This document shows positions 48,030 to 59,819 of a stretch of DNA of 64,000 nt, one piece after another. The DNA lies in contig RDEW01000013.1 of NCBI GenBank assembly GCA_011109175.1, forward strand, positions 494,558-558,557. The letters are read 5' to 3'. Within the stretch, counting starts at the first letter, position 1. The number at the start of each line of letters is the position of its first letter. The position numbers were made by a program, and so were the translations under genes. Origin of the DNA: Dicyema japonicum (taxonomy: Eukaryota; Dicyemida; Rhombozoa; Dicyemidae). The notes beneath the pieces are model-generated. The model was not told the DNA's origin. It searched no databases and worked only from the letters and a program-made list of their open reading frames with translations.

Positions 48030-48430
48030 TACGACCAACTCAAGATTTTACTTGTCGTAGTTTTAGGTCCCATCTAGTTTCTTGGACACATCTAAACCCT
48101 ACACCTTTTGAGTAACTAGTGAAGAAAACCGGAGCCTTGCTACCCTCCAAAAAAGTTAGAAACCCCCGCCCAATCCGGAAATGCGTTAGAACCCGGGAAG
48201 GACACCGAGCAAGAATGAGATGGCTACTCAAGGCGGCCGGAATCACCTGACGGCTATGTAGTTATTTAATTTGTCGGTGATTTTTGTTTTTTAATAATAA
48301 TAAATATAGCTACTGCCCTGACTGCTTGGCTATTCCCTCTCAGGGTCTCAGGATGGCGAGCGAGATTCGCTCAAATAGCCAGCAGCGCTCACGAGGGTCT
48401 CCTGATAGTGTAGCTAACCGATTCCCTTGA
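48030..48430. mobile_element. LINE-A 3' end (+) next to a LINE-C scrap (-)
   Basis: 48040-48250 on the plus strand encodes the end of a LINE-A frame (GCGAGAATGAGATGGCTACT-type end, then AATCACCTGA) followed by a tail with TTGTCGGTGATTTTTG and TAATAATAATAAAT (48265-48305). 48340-48430 matches, on the minus strand, the LINE-C end (GATTCGCTCAAATAGCCAGC). Confidence 0.55.
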
Positions 48431-48629
48431 CGACTCAAGAATTACTGCTTCGCAGGCGCAATGGAACCAAACGTCTCAACTAAATTAAAAAAATAATTGT
48501 TTAAATTTTGAGTGATATTAAAAAATAAAAAAAAATAATTGTTTTAAATAATAATTGAGTGATATTATATTTCGTTATTAGTGTTAAGGGAATGAGACGT
48601 TATGAATTGTTGAAGTATTTAAATATATT

Positions 48630-49074
48630 ATGTTTAGTCTCGATGTCCATCAGAAACTGGAAGAGATGGAAGCTAAGTTAAGACAGAAGGATGCTATTTT
48701 GGGTAGGATGGAGGAGACAATTATACTGAATAAACAATCATATTCTACAGAATTGAATACAATTATGTGGAATTACAATGTACTTCAGGATCGATACGAC
48801 AGGTAACTTTCTTTATATTAAAATCAGAATAACTGATAGTTACTCCCATTTACAGAAATTATGTGATTCCCTCGAGAGTCGCCTTATGGATGCTAAAAAA
48901 ATAAATGAAAAACCAGTATTTACCATAAATGTTCAACCATCAACACCACCGGAAGAAATTCAACATACGAAGCAGCAAACCACATTAAAATTAAAACGTT
49001 TTGGAATGCTCCCTGTTTCCCCTTTTTCCTACGGTGGCTTTATCACTCGTTCTGTCGAATTTTTTGAAGGATAA
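48630..49074 (+). CDS. Small coiled-coil protein, unknown
   Basis: Two exons joined by a 25-nt intron (48803-48827) give exactly 140 codons (139 residues). The N-terminal 80 residues are a heptad-rich coiled coil (VHQKLEEMEAKLRQKDAILG, RMEETIILNKQS, SHLQKLCDSLESRLMDAK). The C-terminal part is polar and then hydrophobic (LKLKRFGMLPVSPFSYGGFI). The intron matches the size of the other host genes, which argues that it is a real host gene rather than transposon debris. It stands alone between transposons. Structural or centrosomal proteins often look like this, but I cannot name it. Confidence 0.55.
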
Positions 49075-50190
49075 TATTTTTTTATATAATGAAATGCCTT
49101 GGTAGCTATGTCAATTTTTTATGTTTTGATTATAATTTGGAAATAATAGTTTTATTATTACAAGGCCATTATTAATTTACAACATTTTCTGACAGATATA
49201 AACTTGAGAAGCCAGTTCTCTATACAACAATCACGTTGAATTTAAACCTGCCTTCATATTCGACTTTACCTTTTCTTTGGTGGATAATGCGTTTACAACA
49301 AGAAAAGGAGGCATGGTGTCTATGGGTAATAACGGTTCCACCGCATTGCTAGTTTGACACATTTTCAGTTCAAATCGGATAGAAATCCTGACTGGGGTGT
49401 CTAGGTGGGACCTAAAACTACGACAGGTAAAATCTTGATAAAAGTACCGCTTCGGTCGTATTTCTTAACGATCATAACGGTATTGATTGTAGTTCTTAAG
49501 TAGTTTCTCAAATTTATTTTCGCGCATATTATATTTCAGGTGTATTGTATTTCGTAATCACTGTGAGTTGGAAATCCTCAATGTTAGCTTTTCACATTTT
49601 TTGGCTCTGTAGAGGTGCTCTTTAGAGTCAACCTAAAAGAGAAGGTGTGATGTTTTCTTCATAATAGATGAGTGATTTCTTTTTCCCTTTCCCAATGGGT
49701 ATAATGAAGTGGGAGTAATCAGACTCAATTTTCTAAGTTATCTAAAGAAACTAACTTAATACAATCGTATGAGGGTTCTGTGGCCAAAATACAGGCCATT
49801 TTGAGAATCATGCTATTCTAACACGTTTATTTATTTAACCTCAAGACCACCAGGAAAGATAGGTCAAAACTAACTAATTAGATGATACCAGCTTCCAACA
49901 ACATCCGAACTCTCTTCATTTGGTCTTCTTGTGATCCAAACGCATTCAGGAAGCGTTTCTCTTCCTTCTGCAAAGGAATTCAATTCTAACACGTTTGGTG
50001 AATCGAACCAAAGACCATTGTTATTTAAATTTATTTTTATTAACAACGAATTGACAAGATTTATTATCTAAGTTAAGTTGCTTGGTTGAGCTGGTGGCGT
50101 GGCTCTTTTTTTACCCCAAGATCACCGGATTATTATATTATAAAGCACAACGTCTTGCCATTGGAAATGACAAAACCAGTGCAGTACCAA
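49075..50190. other. Spacer with repeat scraps
   Basis: No gene found. 49370-49440 (GTGGGACCTAAAACTACGAC) matches LINE-A sequence at 48045-48075 in inverse orientation. A direct repeat ATTCTAACACGTTT occurs near 49812 and 49985. The rest is AT-rich and unassigned. Confidence 0.35.
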
Positions 50191-50193
50191 ACA

Positions 50194-51000
50194 TTAATTT
50201 TTAGTTAATTTTCTCCACTTTCCACGATCCTGAGCCAAATCCCTCAAGTAGTCCAGGTAGTCCACATCTCCCGTAGTTAGAGATAATCCTATTCTCTTCA
50301 GGTCTTCATTCAGTGTCGTGTCCAGTGATGCTCTCGGACGTCCTCGGAACTTCACCCCCTCGGTTTGGAAGTATTCCTCCATGGCAACATTAGCTGGAGT
50401 TTCAATATTTCCCCGTAGGTTGTGTCCAAATAGGCTCCAACGAAATTCCATGATGTCTAGTGAAATCGGTTTAGAAGACGTAACAGAGTATAGTTCTTGA
50501 CTTCTTGTTCTCATACGGTCCCAGCACGAATGAATCTTCCGTAGTTGTCCCCGATGGAAGGAGTTTAGTTTTTCAATGTCATCACCGGATTAGAAAAAGT
50601 TAAAAGTTAACTAACAACTAAGTGATCACGGTTTTCCGGGTTCTGGCTCTCGTTCGGGGTCCTCGAATATCCAATAGAATTGGTAGAAACGGGGACGGTT
50701 TCATTCTTCATAGATTCCCCGCTTTTTCTAGATAGTCAGATATAGAGAGTGAAAGCGGACAGCCGGTTTTCATTGCCCAGTGTAGAAATGACTTCACTCT
50801 CCTCCTTAGGTGTTCTTTAACATTCAGTACGTTATCCACAGTTTTCTTATTTATTATTTTCAAGGCAGCAAGTTGTGCGGCTTCTAATTTTTGAGATAAC
50901 GATTCAAAAATCATCGAGCTCCAGGAAAGACATGTGTATTTGATTACTGGCAGTATGTATTGTCTGTAAATTTTCTGTAGTAATAAAATGTTGCGGCTGC
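50194..51000 (-). mobile_element. LINE-B tail (50194-50580) and LINE-A end (50590-51000)
   Basis: The first piece reads DIMEFRWSLFGHNLRGNIET, FRGRPRASLDTTLNEDL and LAQDRGKWRKLT, the C-terminal block of LINE-B. The second reads EAAQLAALKIINKKTVDNVL and LRRRVKSFLHWAM, a Jockey-type C-terminal region, with a 3' end near 50585-50640 (CACCGGATTAG..AACTAAGTGATCACG). Confidence 0.6.
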
Positions 51001-52815
51001 GTGGCTCTGGTACACATGTCTAAAAAACACTCATTATACAATCGAGAAGATGAACAGACAACATTCACGGGAAATTATTACATTTTATTAAAAGATGAGG
51101 AATACCTAAAGGACAATTCAAGGATGTTTGCTGCTTTACGGCTGCTGTGGACAAAGAAAGGACAAAATGTCTTTCAAATCAAAGACAAAGAAGTAAAATT
51201 CGTGGGTAACCTAAAAAAACCGAATTAATTGCATGTCACGTTGAAATGTTGCTGAATACAGACAATGAAGAATTTCCCCCTTTCCAGAAAGAACCGAGGG
51301 CATTAATGAATGCCATCACAGTGGAAGAATTTGAATCAGCTCTAAGTAAACTGAAAAATAACAAGATTGCTGGGCCAGATAACATAAGCCCTGAGCTTTT
51401 AAAGTATGGGCCAAACAAACTTAGTGACACAATTGCAAAAATCCTAAATGAAATCTTTGAAACTAATACCGATATAGAACTTGGAAATGGATTATTGATA
51501 CCCATATGAAAACCAAACAAAGCAAAAAGACTAGTAGAAAATCTCCGCCCAATCATACTTCTGAACTCGACATTTAGTGCTGGCAAACATAGCACTAAGT
51601 CGAGTAAAGGGTGTGGTGGATACCCATCAGCAAGTCAAAGTGGGTTCCGATGGTAGATCTACAGCGGACATTGTATAGAGCCATAGATGGCGCTGTGCAA
51701 CGCATCAAAGATTTGAGAGCGCAACGACCGTGTTGGGAATTCATCTCTCCAGAGATTTTGACTCAATAAACAGACAGAAACTGATAAATGTGCTTGAGCA
51801 AATATTGGATGAATCGTCGATTGGATAATCAGACTTCTACTTCGAACACAAGATTATCTATGAGGACAGAAAGAACTTCCCGCAGATTCAAAACAACAAA
51901 TGGGACACCACAGGGTGATTCCTTTTCCCCTTTACTATTCACCATATATCTTGAATATGCACTCAGCGATATCCGTAAATGCTATATAGGAGACATAGAA
52001 GAGATATCTCATGCGGATGATGTGGACTTTGTATCACAGGACGCGACCGCACTCCAACAACTACTCGAAAAATCCACCTGCGGAGCTTGAGAAATGGTTT
52101 CTCAGCGTAACTGTAAACAAAAATGAAATTACTGAAATCAAATAAGATGATGTTGCTCACGAAAGATGGCGATGTACTAATAAGCTCGGCTCTCTACCAG
52201 GAGACGCTGAAGATGTACTAATGAGGAAAACACTGGCAAATGCAGCAATGGCTAAACTGAGGAAAGGATGGCTAAGAGCCAAAGGACTTGGAATTGACAT
52301 CAGATGCAGGCTTTACAACTCTTTTGTGAAACCAATCTTACTATACAACGCTGGGACTTGGGGAAGTTTTTTCAACGAACTAACAAAACTGAATTCGTTC
52401 CATAGAAGGCAACTAAGAAGCTTGCTCAGAATGGAGTGGTTACGTAGAATATCATCCAGTGGTGTTTACAACAAGTTTATGTGTTCGTACATCAGCAAGA
52501 ATGTGATGGATGCCCGGTGAAGGCTATTTGGACATGTATTAATGAACTCGGATGCACCCGTTAACAAAGCGATGGAAGATTACTTTGACAGTTGCGACAA
52601 ACCCTTCCGAGGAAGACCAAAAACCACATTGCCGATTGTCTTAAACAAAGATCTAAACCAGGTAAAAAAGCTCAAAACTGGGCAAGACCTAAACGAATTA
52701 AGATCGCTTGCATTCGACAGAGGAAAATGGAGAAGATTAACGCTAAATATTGTTTTAAGTGTTGTACATGCGGAAGGGGGGGGGATATAAACATTATGGC
52801 TTTCGTGAAAGTGCC
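51001..52815 (+). mobile_element. LINE-B copy, decayed, with intact 3' end
   Basis: Reads MFAALRLLWTKKGQN, SALSKLKNNKIAGPDNISPE, TTNGTPQGDSFSPLLFTIYL, ISHADDVDFVSQDATALQQ (YADD changed to HADD), CRLYNSFVKPILLYNAGTWG, HRRQLRSLLRMEWLRRISS and FRGRPKTTLPIVLNKDLNQV. Several frameshifts; an RT segment near 51500-51780 is partly lost. The 3' end ACATTATGGCTTTCGTGAAA, then GTGCCTTAATAATAATAATTAA, is nearly identical to that at 43860. Confidence 0.8.
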
Positions 52816-54960
52816 TTAATAATAATAATTAAGTGATCCCGGTGTAAATACCAGACCCTCCCATCTGGTTATTTTTCGAGTCCAGAATTAATCAGCACAA
52901 AAGGAAATGTTTATTTCCTATCTCATATAAGAATAGCTTGATGTCCGCCCCGAGGGGATGTTCAGGAGACTTTGCCAGGGAATCATATAATTTTACTTTT
53001 GACGTTATCCGTATCCCTTTTCGTGATGGAGTAAACGTCGTTACACGTGACTTTTCTGGTAATACTTTTAGGCGGTTCTTCAAGAACCAAAGGTTTAATG
53101 TCTTTTGCACGGACCGTGTTGCCTCCTAGACTCTTCGATGTTTCACTGCAATCACGAGATCATCCGCGTACGATAAAAGAATTGCATTTTTAGTAGTTAG
53201 GGAAGGGTGGTCACTGAGAAACATGTTGAATAGCGCTATGACAACGGTGATTCTTTTGGAATTTTAATTGGAAGGTATAGCGGTTTTTATTTTTGGTTGT
53301 TTGTCACCACTTGACCATTCGACCGTTGATGACTATACCATGACTTGAATTTATGATGGGTCGACGTCATAAAAATTTGCCGTATAAACCTTCCGAATAC
53401 TGAGTCAAAAGCCTTCTCTACATCCACTGAGACTAGCACGGTTTCTCGTGGATCTGGAGTATTCAGACTATCCGAGATGAATCGGACCAGTTTTATTAAA
53501 AGGGTTGTTGTCGAACGTTCTCTGCAGAATTCGTGAGAAAAGATGGTAGAGTTACGAAAGGAAGAATCTTGAGAAGGACTAGTTTTTCCAAAACCCATGA
53601 CAACGCACAGATGATGGATACCCTAACCCTAGATGGTTTGTTTTTCTTCAGGATAGGGTGTATCAGTGATTTTTTTCCATATTAACGGAATCTTTTTTTT
53701 GTTTAGATTGAAAATTTTTGTTATTGCGGCTGTCGCGATGGTCCCAGGTGCTTCAGTTCAAGAAAGGAAATGTCATCTAAACCGCGGGACGACGAGTTAT
53801 TAATTTTCCTGATTACTGAATGCACCATTGACGGGTCGAAGAAAGTCATGTTGGGACATTTGTTCCTTCAACTATGGCCTGAATTTCCAAGTCCTTTGAA
53901 TATGGTTTATGATTAATATTCACATAGTACTCATAATGTCAATGGAATTTTGACATGGCTTTTGACGTCCAAATAAATGTGGAAAGTACTTCTTGTTCCT
54001 CCTTATTAATTTGCATAATACAGTGGAGGAAATATTATTCATAGCTTTTGTGAGCACGGCTTCCCAACGTTTTTTGTCGTGTTCTGTGATGTTCCGAGTG
54101 ATTTTTTAATCAGTTTTGATATCCTTTCAGTTATGTCCACTGATTGTCTTTTAAATTTCTCCAGATTATTTCTCGTTTGGATTAGTGCTCGTGTTTCAAC
54201 ATCAATTGGATGTGGTGGAAGTTAAGGGCGACCCATCGGAATGAATCTTTAGCGAGCTCAGAGAATAATCTCGTTAAGGTATTGTAAGCGGCGTCGATAG
54301 AGCTGAAATCCTATATCCGAAAAGCGTGAAGATGTAGCTCAATAAAATATGTGATAGAGGGTCATGTTGCCTTTGAGAAATTAACATTAGTTTTCGGAGT
54401 GTTTTTTGTGAGATCCTCATAGAGAATTGGCTACGGTCAGTATGTAACATCCCATGAAATGAAAGACGCAAGAGGGTGAAATAAAGGCTTCACTTTTGCG
54501 GGAAGAAGTCCTTGTGTGTTTGCTTGTATTATTGAAAATGGTCTGGTCGTCAAAACTGTCGGATATGAGGGCTCCCTGTTCATCCAGTTGTTGGTCATCA
54601 TACCATTGAGAACTCTTCAGGTTTAGATCACCGCCAATTAGGGTGTTTTCAAATCGGGTGAATCGTGTGAGTTCGGGGCGGTAGCCGCTGGGGCATGACG
54701 GTGGAAGGGATATGTACATATTGACAATTGTCAATAAGAGAGAAGGTAGGTAGATTCTTGAATTAGTTGTTCCAGAGTTCGTCTTGAAAGAAGGTGTCCG
54801 GGATGTCATCCGAAATATTGCTGGCCAGTATATGCTTCCTGACTAGCGTAATAAGGCCTCTTCCTTTTCCATGACCTCTGTCTCGCCTGAAAACGGAGTA
54901 TCCCGAAATGTTGGGGCAAGATAAATTATAAATTATTATATTTTTATGCAATTATTTTAA
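52816..54960 (-). mobile_element. LINE-A copy, decayed, tail-to-tail with LINE-B
   Basis: Minus-strand pieces from 5' to 3': SVFRRDRGHGKGRGLITLVR (54951-54763), FENTLIGGDLNLKSSQW (54809-54417, APE), CRERSTTTLLIKLVRFISDS with VSVDVEKAFDSVFGRFI (53598-53287), the YADD-equivalent near 53165, and LNLWFLKNRLKVLPEKSRV (53110-52892). The 3' end at 52816 (AAGTGATCCCGG on the plus strand) starts directly at the TAATAATAATT tail of the LINE-B copy. Confidence 0.75.
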
Positions 54961-55029
54961 TTAAATATTAAATTTGTTTTTGGTGTCTTATGGATTCTTG
55001 TTTGTTACAAATATTAATATATAGTTACA

Positions 55030-55354
55030 ATGCCCACTATTCCTCGTCATGACAAAGATTCTTCTACTAACTCACAAACTAACCCATTTTCTGATTCTAG
55101 AATGAGTTTGAGTAATACTCATAATATGCTAAAATATAGATCGTTCTCAATTTAATAAGAATCCTCGTAATCAATATCAATCGTATTCAACGAGGGAATA
55201 TTTGCACAAAACAGTGGTTCCTATTCTAATTCAATCAATGATGTCCCTCTGTAAGCAAAGGTATTTTATTTTACTATTTAGGCCGGACGATCCTATTGAT
55301 TTCATCATCGATTACCTCAAAAGGAACAAGCAAGGCTTTAGATATTCAATATAA
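55030..55354 (+). CDS. DPY30: DPY30-like subunit of histone methyltransferase complexes
   Basis: Small dimerising subunit that binds ASH2L and supports H3K4 methylation by the SET1/MLL complexes. Three exons, introns of 28 nt (55112-55139) and 21 nt (55261-55281), 91 residues. A polar N-terminal tail is followed by the Dpy-30 helical hairpin: REYLHKTVVPILIQSMMSLC then RPDDPIDFIIDYLKRNKQGF, matching the YL...VVPILLQ...LA..RP.NPIEFLA.YLL.NK pattern. Dpy-30 motifs also occur in ciliary proteins (for example radial-spoke partners), but the length and N-terminus fit DPY30. It converges on TUBGCP3 (128 bp between stops). Confidence 0.88.
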
Positions 55355-55482
55355 TTGATTCTTGTCCTTTTTATTATGGTGTCAATTTATCAGCTTAATA
55401 AGGTCACATTTAGTGTTGTTAAGCTTGGCGTCAATAATCCAATCAGTTTCTTAGTTATATACTAAGAGAATAAACAATTAAT

Positions 55483-57894
55483 TCATTTTGTAAAATAAAA
55501 GTCATTCAAATCGAGACGAAAAGCCAGAAAGTCAAGATCATCTCTGATCATAAGAGAGGATAAGAAAACTTTAACTTTATCCTATAATAATTGTTACTAA
55601 AAACCTGAAAAGTATTGAGGTAGACATCAAATTTCGATTTATAGTCAATAATATGAATATTAAACTTATTTGAAGTGATAAACTAAGGTAAATAGAATGA
55701 ATACATTATATTGATTAAATGCTTCATTTATGAGAATATCCAATTGAGTTTGAAAATTAATAATAATGTCGAAAATGTTAATTAATTCATTCATCATATT
55801 CTATATATAATAAAATAAAAACCAAAGAAGAATCGTCAACAAAGGAACCAACGAGAATATTTTGAATGAAAACCTGATGTGCCCTTGTTAAATCTCCCAT
55901 TTCTGTAGCAGTATTAAGTTTATGTACCAAAACATCCCAAGAACACATAAGAACCTCAAAACTCAAGTAAAATTGTATTTGTTGGACAAATGTAGTCATA
56001 CTGGAGACAGTCATAAAACAAACCATCAAAATAGATCTCATTTCTTCTATAATCAATTCAAAGAGGTACCAGATAATTTCATAAACCGTCTCGAATTGTG
56101 CATTAATTTTAACCACGTGGATGATAAAGTATATTCAATCCTCTTAAAACGCCAAAGAAAATTAAAAGCTCTCAAATAAAGTAACATTGATTGTCGACTT
56201 ATTACAGTAGTGATTGGACGAGGTAAGTCATAGTCGAGACAGAATATGTCCCAGCCTGTCTCATTGTTTGTCCATTGAAGAAGTTTGACGGAAAGACGTT
56301 GCATAATTATTTCTGATTCAAATTGAGCATTTGTTCCACGAACAGCTGTATCGAGAATAATATTTAATGTATGTTTTTGCTGGAATTTAGCTGGTTTTGA
56401 AAGTTCAGGTCTACAATTCAATAAATAATTACTCCAAAATGTCCATTAAATGTCGTACAAAATCACCCTGTGAGAGTAATATATATTTTCTGATGGCTGA
56501 AATATGCTCAATAAAATTATGAACATTGAGAAATGCTGTAATAACATGTTTATTGGCCAGATTATGTATTTTTATTAATTTAAATTCAAATTCTTCATTA
56601 CAGAAAGGCATGATATATGCTAACGTAAATAAAAATGATACAATCTGAAGAAAGTCCCGAAATAAGTCCAAGGAATTCTGTAGATTTAGACAATTTTGAT
56701 CCTTTAATATAACTTAGAAAACTAATACAACGACCAATTGATAAAATCTAATATAATTTAACAAATACCATTTCAGCCTGTTTCAAACTTATTATGCATG
56801 GAATCATAGGCTTTCTAAGAGAATACTTAATAGTCCATTGATCTTCCACAGTTTCAGTTATAAAAAATTCAAAATAAGGATCATTTACAGTTCCTGTTTT
56901 GATAAAAGTAATAATAAATTCCATCAAAGGTTCCATAGTGAGTTTTAGGAGTCTCTCGGAGAGTTTAATAAAATTCGGATTGCCAGTTGAACTCCAGAAC
57001 TCATGTACAGAGGATATAAGTTCACCTCCTTTCTTATCTAAAGATAAAAAAACCAATGACCTTTGCAATACTCACAAATTATAACCATCCAATTGAGGGT
57101 TCTTCTCATGTCATATAACCACACTTCTATTTTAGTCAATGTAAAGTCGTCATTAAGAACACGTGATGAGAGAGAAGAACACAAGGAATAAAATTCATTC
57201 AATTCTTGTTGAAGGGAATATTGAAATGCCTTATAATTAACTAACACTACCTGAAATACCAAAGTCTTTGGCACCTCAAAAGGTCGATACCCAGCCACTT
57301 CTTCTACCTTTCTCAACAACCAACCAATCTCTTTCAGTCTATAAATTCTGTCAGCCAAAGGTTGAGGCAACTGAAATAACAACCACATAAACATTATCAA
57401 CAGAATAGTCAGAATTTGTATTCAACACTAAATTTAGTGGATTAGGGATTATGGAATTGTCACTATATTTGTATTTAGGAGTATTTTTTGTAATCATATA
57501 TCTTCCAGTAGGGATTAAATGTACGTCATTTAGTTTGGGTGACTCATTACGTGAAATAATGTATAAAAATGATATAGTTTTTGCTGAAAGGTCACATTTA
57601 TATTGTCTAATTCTTCCGAGAACATTAAATAAATGGATCATTTTAATAGAGTTGTTATTTCGTTTTAACAGTTCCAAAATCCTCAAATCTTCGACCTCTT
57701 CAAAACGACCCGTTTTAGTTCTAAAATATATAAAATATAGTCATATTTAAAGTATAAGTACGCTTACTCAATCAAGCTTGTAATTATGTATTTTACTAGG
57801 CTTTGAGAAGAACCTATAATAAAGACAAAGTAATACCATCATAAGTCGGAACTATTTGATTGCATAAAAGTTTGCACAATTCGTTAAAATTCAT
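55483..57894 (-). CDS. TUBGCP3: Gamma-tubulin complex component 3 (GCP3/Spc98)
   Basis: Binds gamma-tubulin and builds the ring that nucleates microtubules at centrosomes and basal bodies. Rebuilt with introns mostly of 21-23 nt (for example 57814-57836, 57371-57392); one near the 5' end (57721-57767) is 47 nt, the longest I found. The N-terminal NFNELCKLLCNQ resembles the GCP3 start. GRIP1 region: LKEIGWLLRKVEEV, LQQELNEFYSL, YSLRKPMIPCI. GRIP2 region: IRKYILLSQGDFVRHLMDIL, TAVRGTNAQF, TGWDIFCLDYDLPRPITTVI, YLRAFNFLWRFKRIEYTLS, FYLSFEVLMCSWD. The end is FLAFRLDFNDFYF. The LSQGDF box separates GCP3 from GCP2 and GCP4-6. Shorter than the human protein mainly at the N-terminus. It shares a 116-bp spacer with CEP44. 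Confidence 0.93.
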
Positions 57895-58010
57895 TTATCG
57901 AAACAATGAATAAACAAACCACCAGATTACAATAATAGCGGCATTTAAAAAATAATTTATATTTTATTAATTTAATAAATTATTGTTTCCTTAGTTTTTA
58001 TTAATAATAT
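57895..58010. promoter_or_regulatory. Divergent intergenic spacer TUBGCP3 / CEP44
   Basis: 116 bp of strongly AT-rich DNA between two divergent start codons of centrosome genes. A shared bidirectional promoter is inferred from position; no known motif is identified. Confidence 0.5.
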
Positions 58011-58853
58011 ATGAAAACGGGTGATTTGAAGAATACAATTATAAAGTTTGATAAACAACTAAGGAGAATACAATTTCCTTATGACCCTGATTATAAATCG
58101 TAGATTATCTAATACATGTAGATTAATCATTGGTTGTCCTACTGTCTTTTTGAAAATATATAATTACATATTCGTAGAATACAGTAAAGAAGTATGTCAA
58201 GAACTACTATTAAGAGATTATGAACTCGTGGGAAAGTCTGATTTCAGATTTATGGACGTCGTTTATAAAGTATTTAAATTTTAAAATTTAGTGTTTGATG
58301 CAAATATTTGGTTATAAACCTATTATTACGAGACAACAATTTTTTTCCAAAATGTTTATTGAGAATAAAATAATAATGTGTACTGAAGTAATAAGATTGG
58401 TTGAACAATTTGACCAAAAATTATCCAAAACAAAATCAAATTATATTTTTAATAAGAAAACAAAGAAAAGTAAACAAATTTTGAATTCTAATAACGTTTC
58501 AATTTTAATATAATATAGCCTTGTCTTGATGAATCGAGAATTTTATTGCTTGAGCGTCAAATTAAGTCACTTGAGGGAAATTCTCAAATTTTAGAAAACA
58601 TAAAATCTCGCATTGATATTTTGGAAAGTCGTATAAACCATTTAGAAGAAAATAAGCATAATGTAAAATTATAATACTAAATAATATAGGAAATAAGATT
58701 AGAATATAACGGAATGACAAAAAATGTTAGGAATGAGATTATTAAAATTAATGATGGCAATTCATATAATAAATATAGAAATATTGAACAAATGTAATTA
58801 TTTTTTATAATACAAGATTGGATGACATTGAAGACAATATAAATAAAAATTAG
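58011..58853 (+). CDS. CEP44: Centrosomal protein 44
   Basis: In animals CEP44 sits on the inside of new centrioles and is needed for their conversion to centrosomes. Six exons, five introns (58100-58121, 58270-58291, 58496-58518, 58663-58689, 58794-58816; 22-27 nt), 241 residues. The N-terminal CEP44 domain is recognisable: MKTGDLKNTIIKFDKQLRRI, then YIFVEYSKEVCQELL, SDFRFMDVVYK and FGYKPIITRQQFFSKMF. The C-terminal half is a coiled coil (LLLERQIKSLEGNSQILENI, IDILESRINHLEEN). The first 29 residues are joined to the rest at 58121; the human protein has more sequence here. Pairing with TUBGCP3 fits a centrosome role. Confidence 0.88.
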
Positions 58854-59480
58854 TTAACATTCAAGGTTAATTATTTGCTTTAAAATTACATTTTTCGATT
58901 GAACTAGAATTGTTGTTGGTTATTATGTCAAAAATATATCTTTAATAGGGTGTATTCCGCTTTAATATCTCTGCATGGAATTATAGAAAAAAAACTTTAT
59001 GTTGGTTAAACATAGCAAAATAGTGAGAGACACAATAGCAAGTTGGTGTTGCATATGTGAAATTCGTTGAACGTGCTGTGTGAACTATAGCAAGCCTACA
59101 ACACAGGCCAACCCTGTCACTCTATGCAAACCCCAAAACAAAATAAAAATTATTACGACAACCAGTGATCTGTCTTAAATGCTATCCTCCATCCCTTTCA
59201 GGCCCAATGACAGGAGTTGTCTGAAGCAGATACACGATTTTGTTTCTATGAAAACCATCCGAAGACTCAATGAGAATAAAATATTACACCAACCCCCTTT
59301 TCCAATAAACCAATCAGAATCCTCACTTCCGAAATACATCCGGGTAAATATGGCTCGTCTACGATGCGATCACCACCCCCATCTCTACCGACGTAAAATA
59401 TCTTCTGTCCACTTTTCAACCTTTAAGAGTGTCCATAAGGACCCGGAGTCCATTTAGCAAATATTCTTTAGATGAAATAT
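58854..59480 (+). mobile_element. Spacer, then LINE-A C-terminal fragment
   Basis: 58854-59100 shows nothing recognisable. 59179-59457 reads RPNDRSCLKQIHDFVSMKTI, then LPKYIRVNMARLRCDHHPHL, a C-terminal region of a Jockey-type LINE. It is not obviously the same subfamily as the other LINE-A copies. Confidence 0.45.
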
Positions 59481-59691
59481 ACGTATTCCGTCTGGACCTT
59501 TTGTGAAAGAGTTCCGCCGGATTCTTTATCAAGGCACGTATCTCCAAGTCTATTTTGATTAGGAAAATACTTTATGACGGAGGGGGATTAAGTTTGCGGC
59601 TACGATTTGATTTATCCATATTGATCTAAAAATACAGCTGTAATGGGCCATAGGGTCGTCTGCTTGTTTTTGAAATGATTTGGTATGATTA

Positions 59692-59787
59692 TAATTCATC
59701 ACTAAGATAACTGATGAAAACATTAAAAAGTTCTGTTGTCAAGCCCTTTTATTTCATAATACAATATTTTTCAAAATCAAAATCTTT
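59692..59787 (+). repeat. 96-bp direct repeat, copy 1
   Basis: TAATTCATCACTAAGATAAC ... TTTTTCAAAATCAAAATCTTT; copy 2 lies at 61036-61131 in the same orientation with only a few differences. Between them are a LINE fragment and a small palindromic element. Confidence 0.85.
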
Positions 59788-59819
59788 GTTTGTTCCACAT
59801 GCGTGGGAAATTTTATGTA

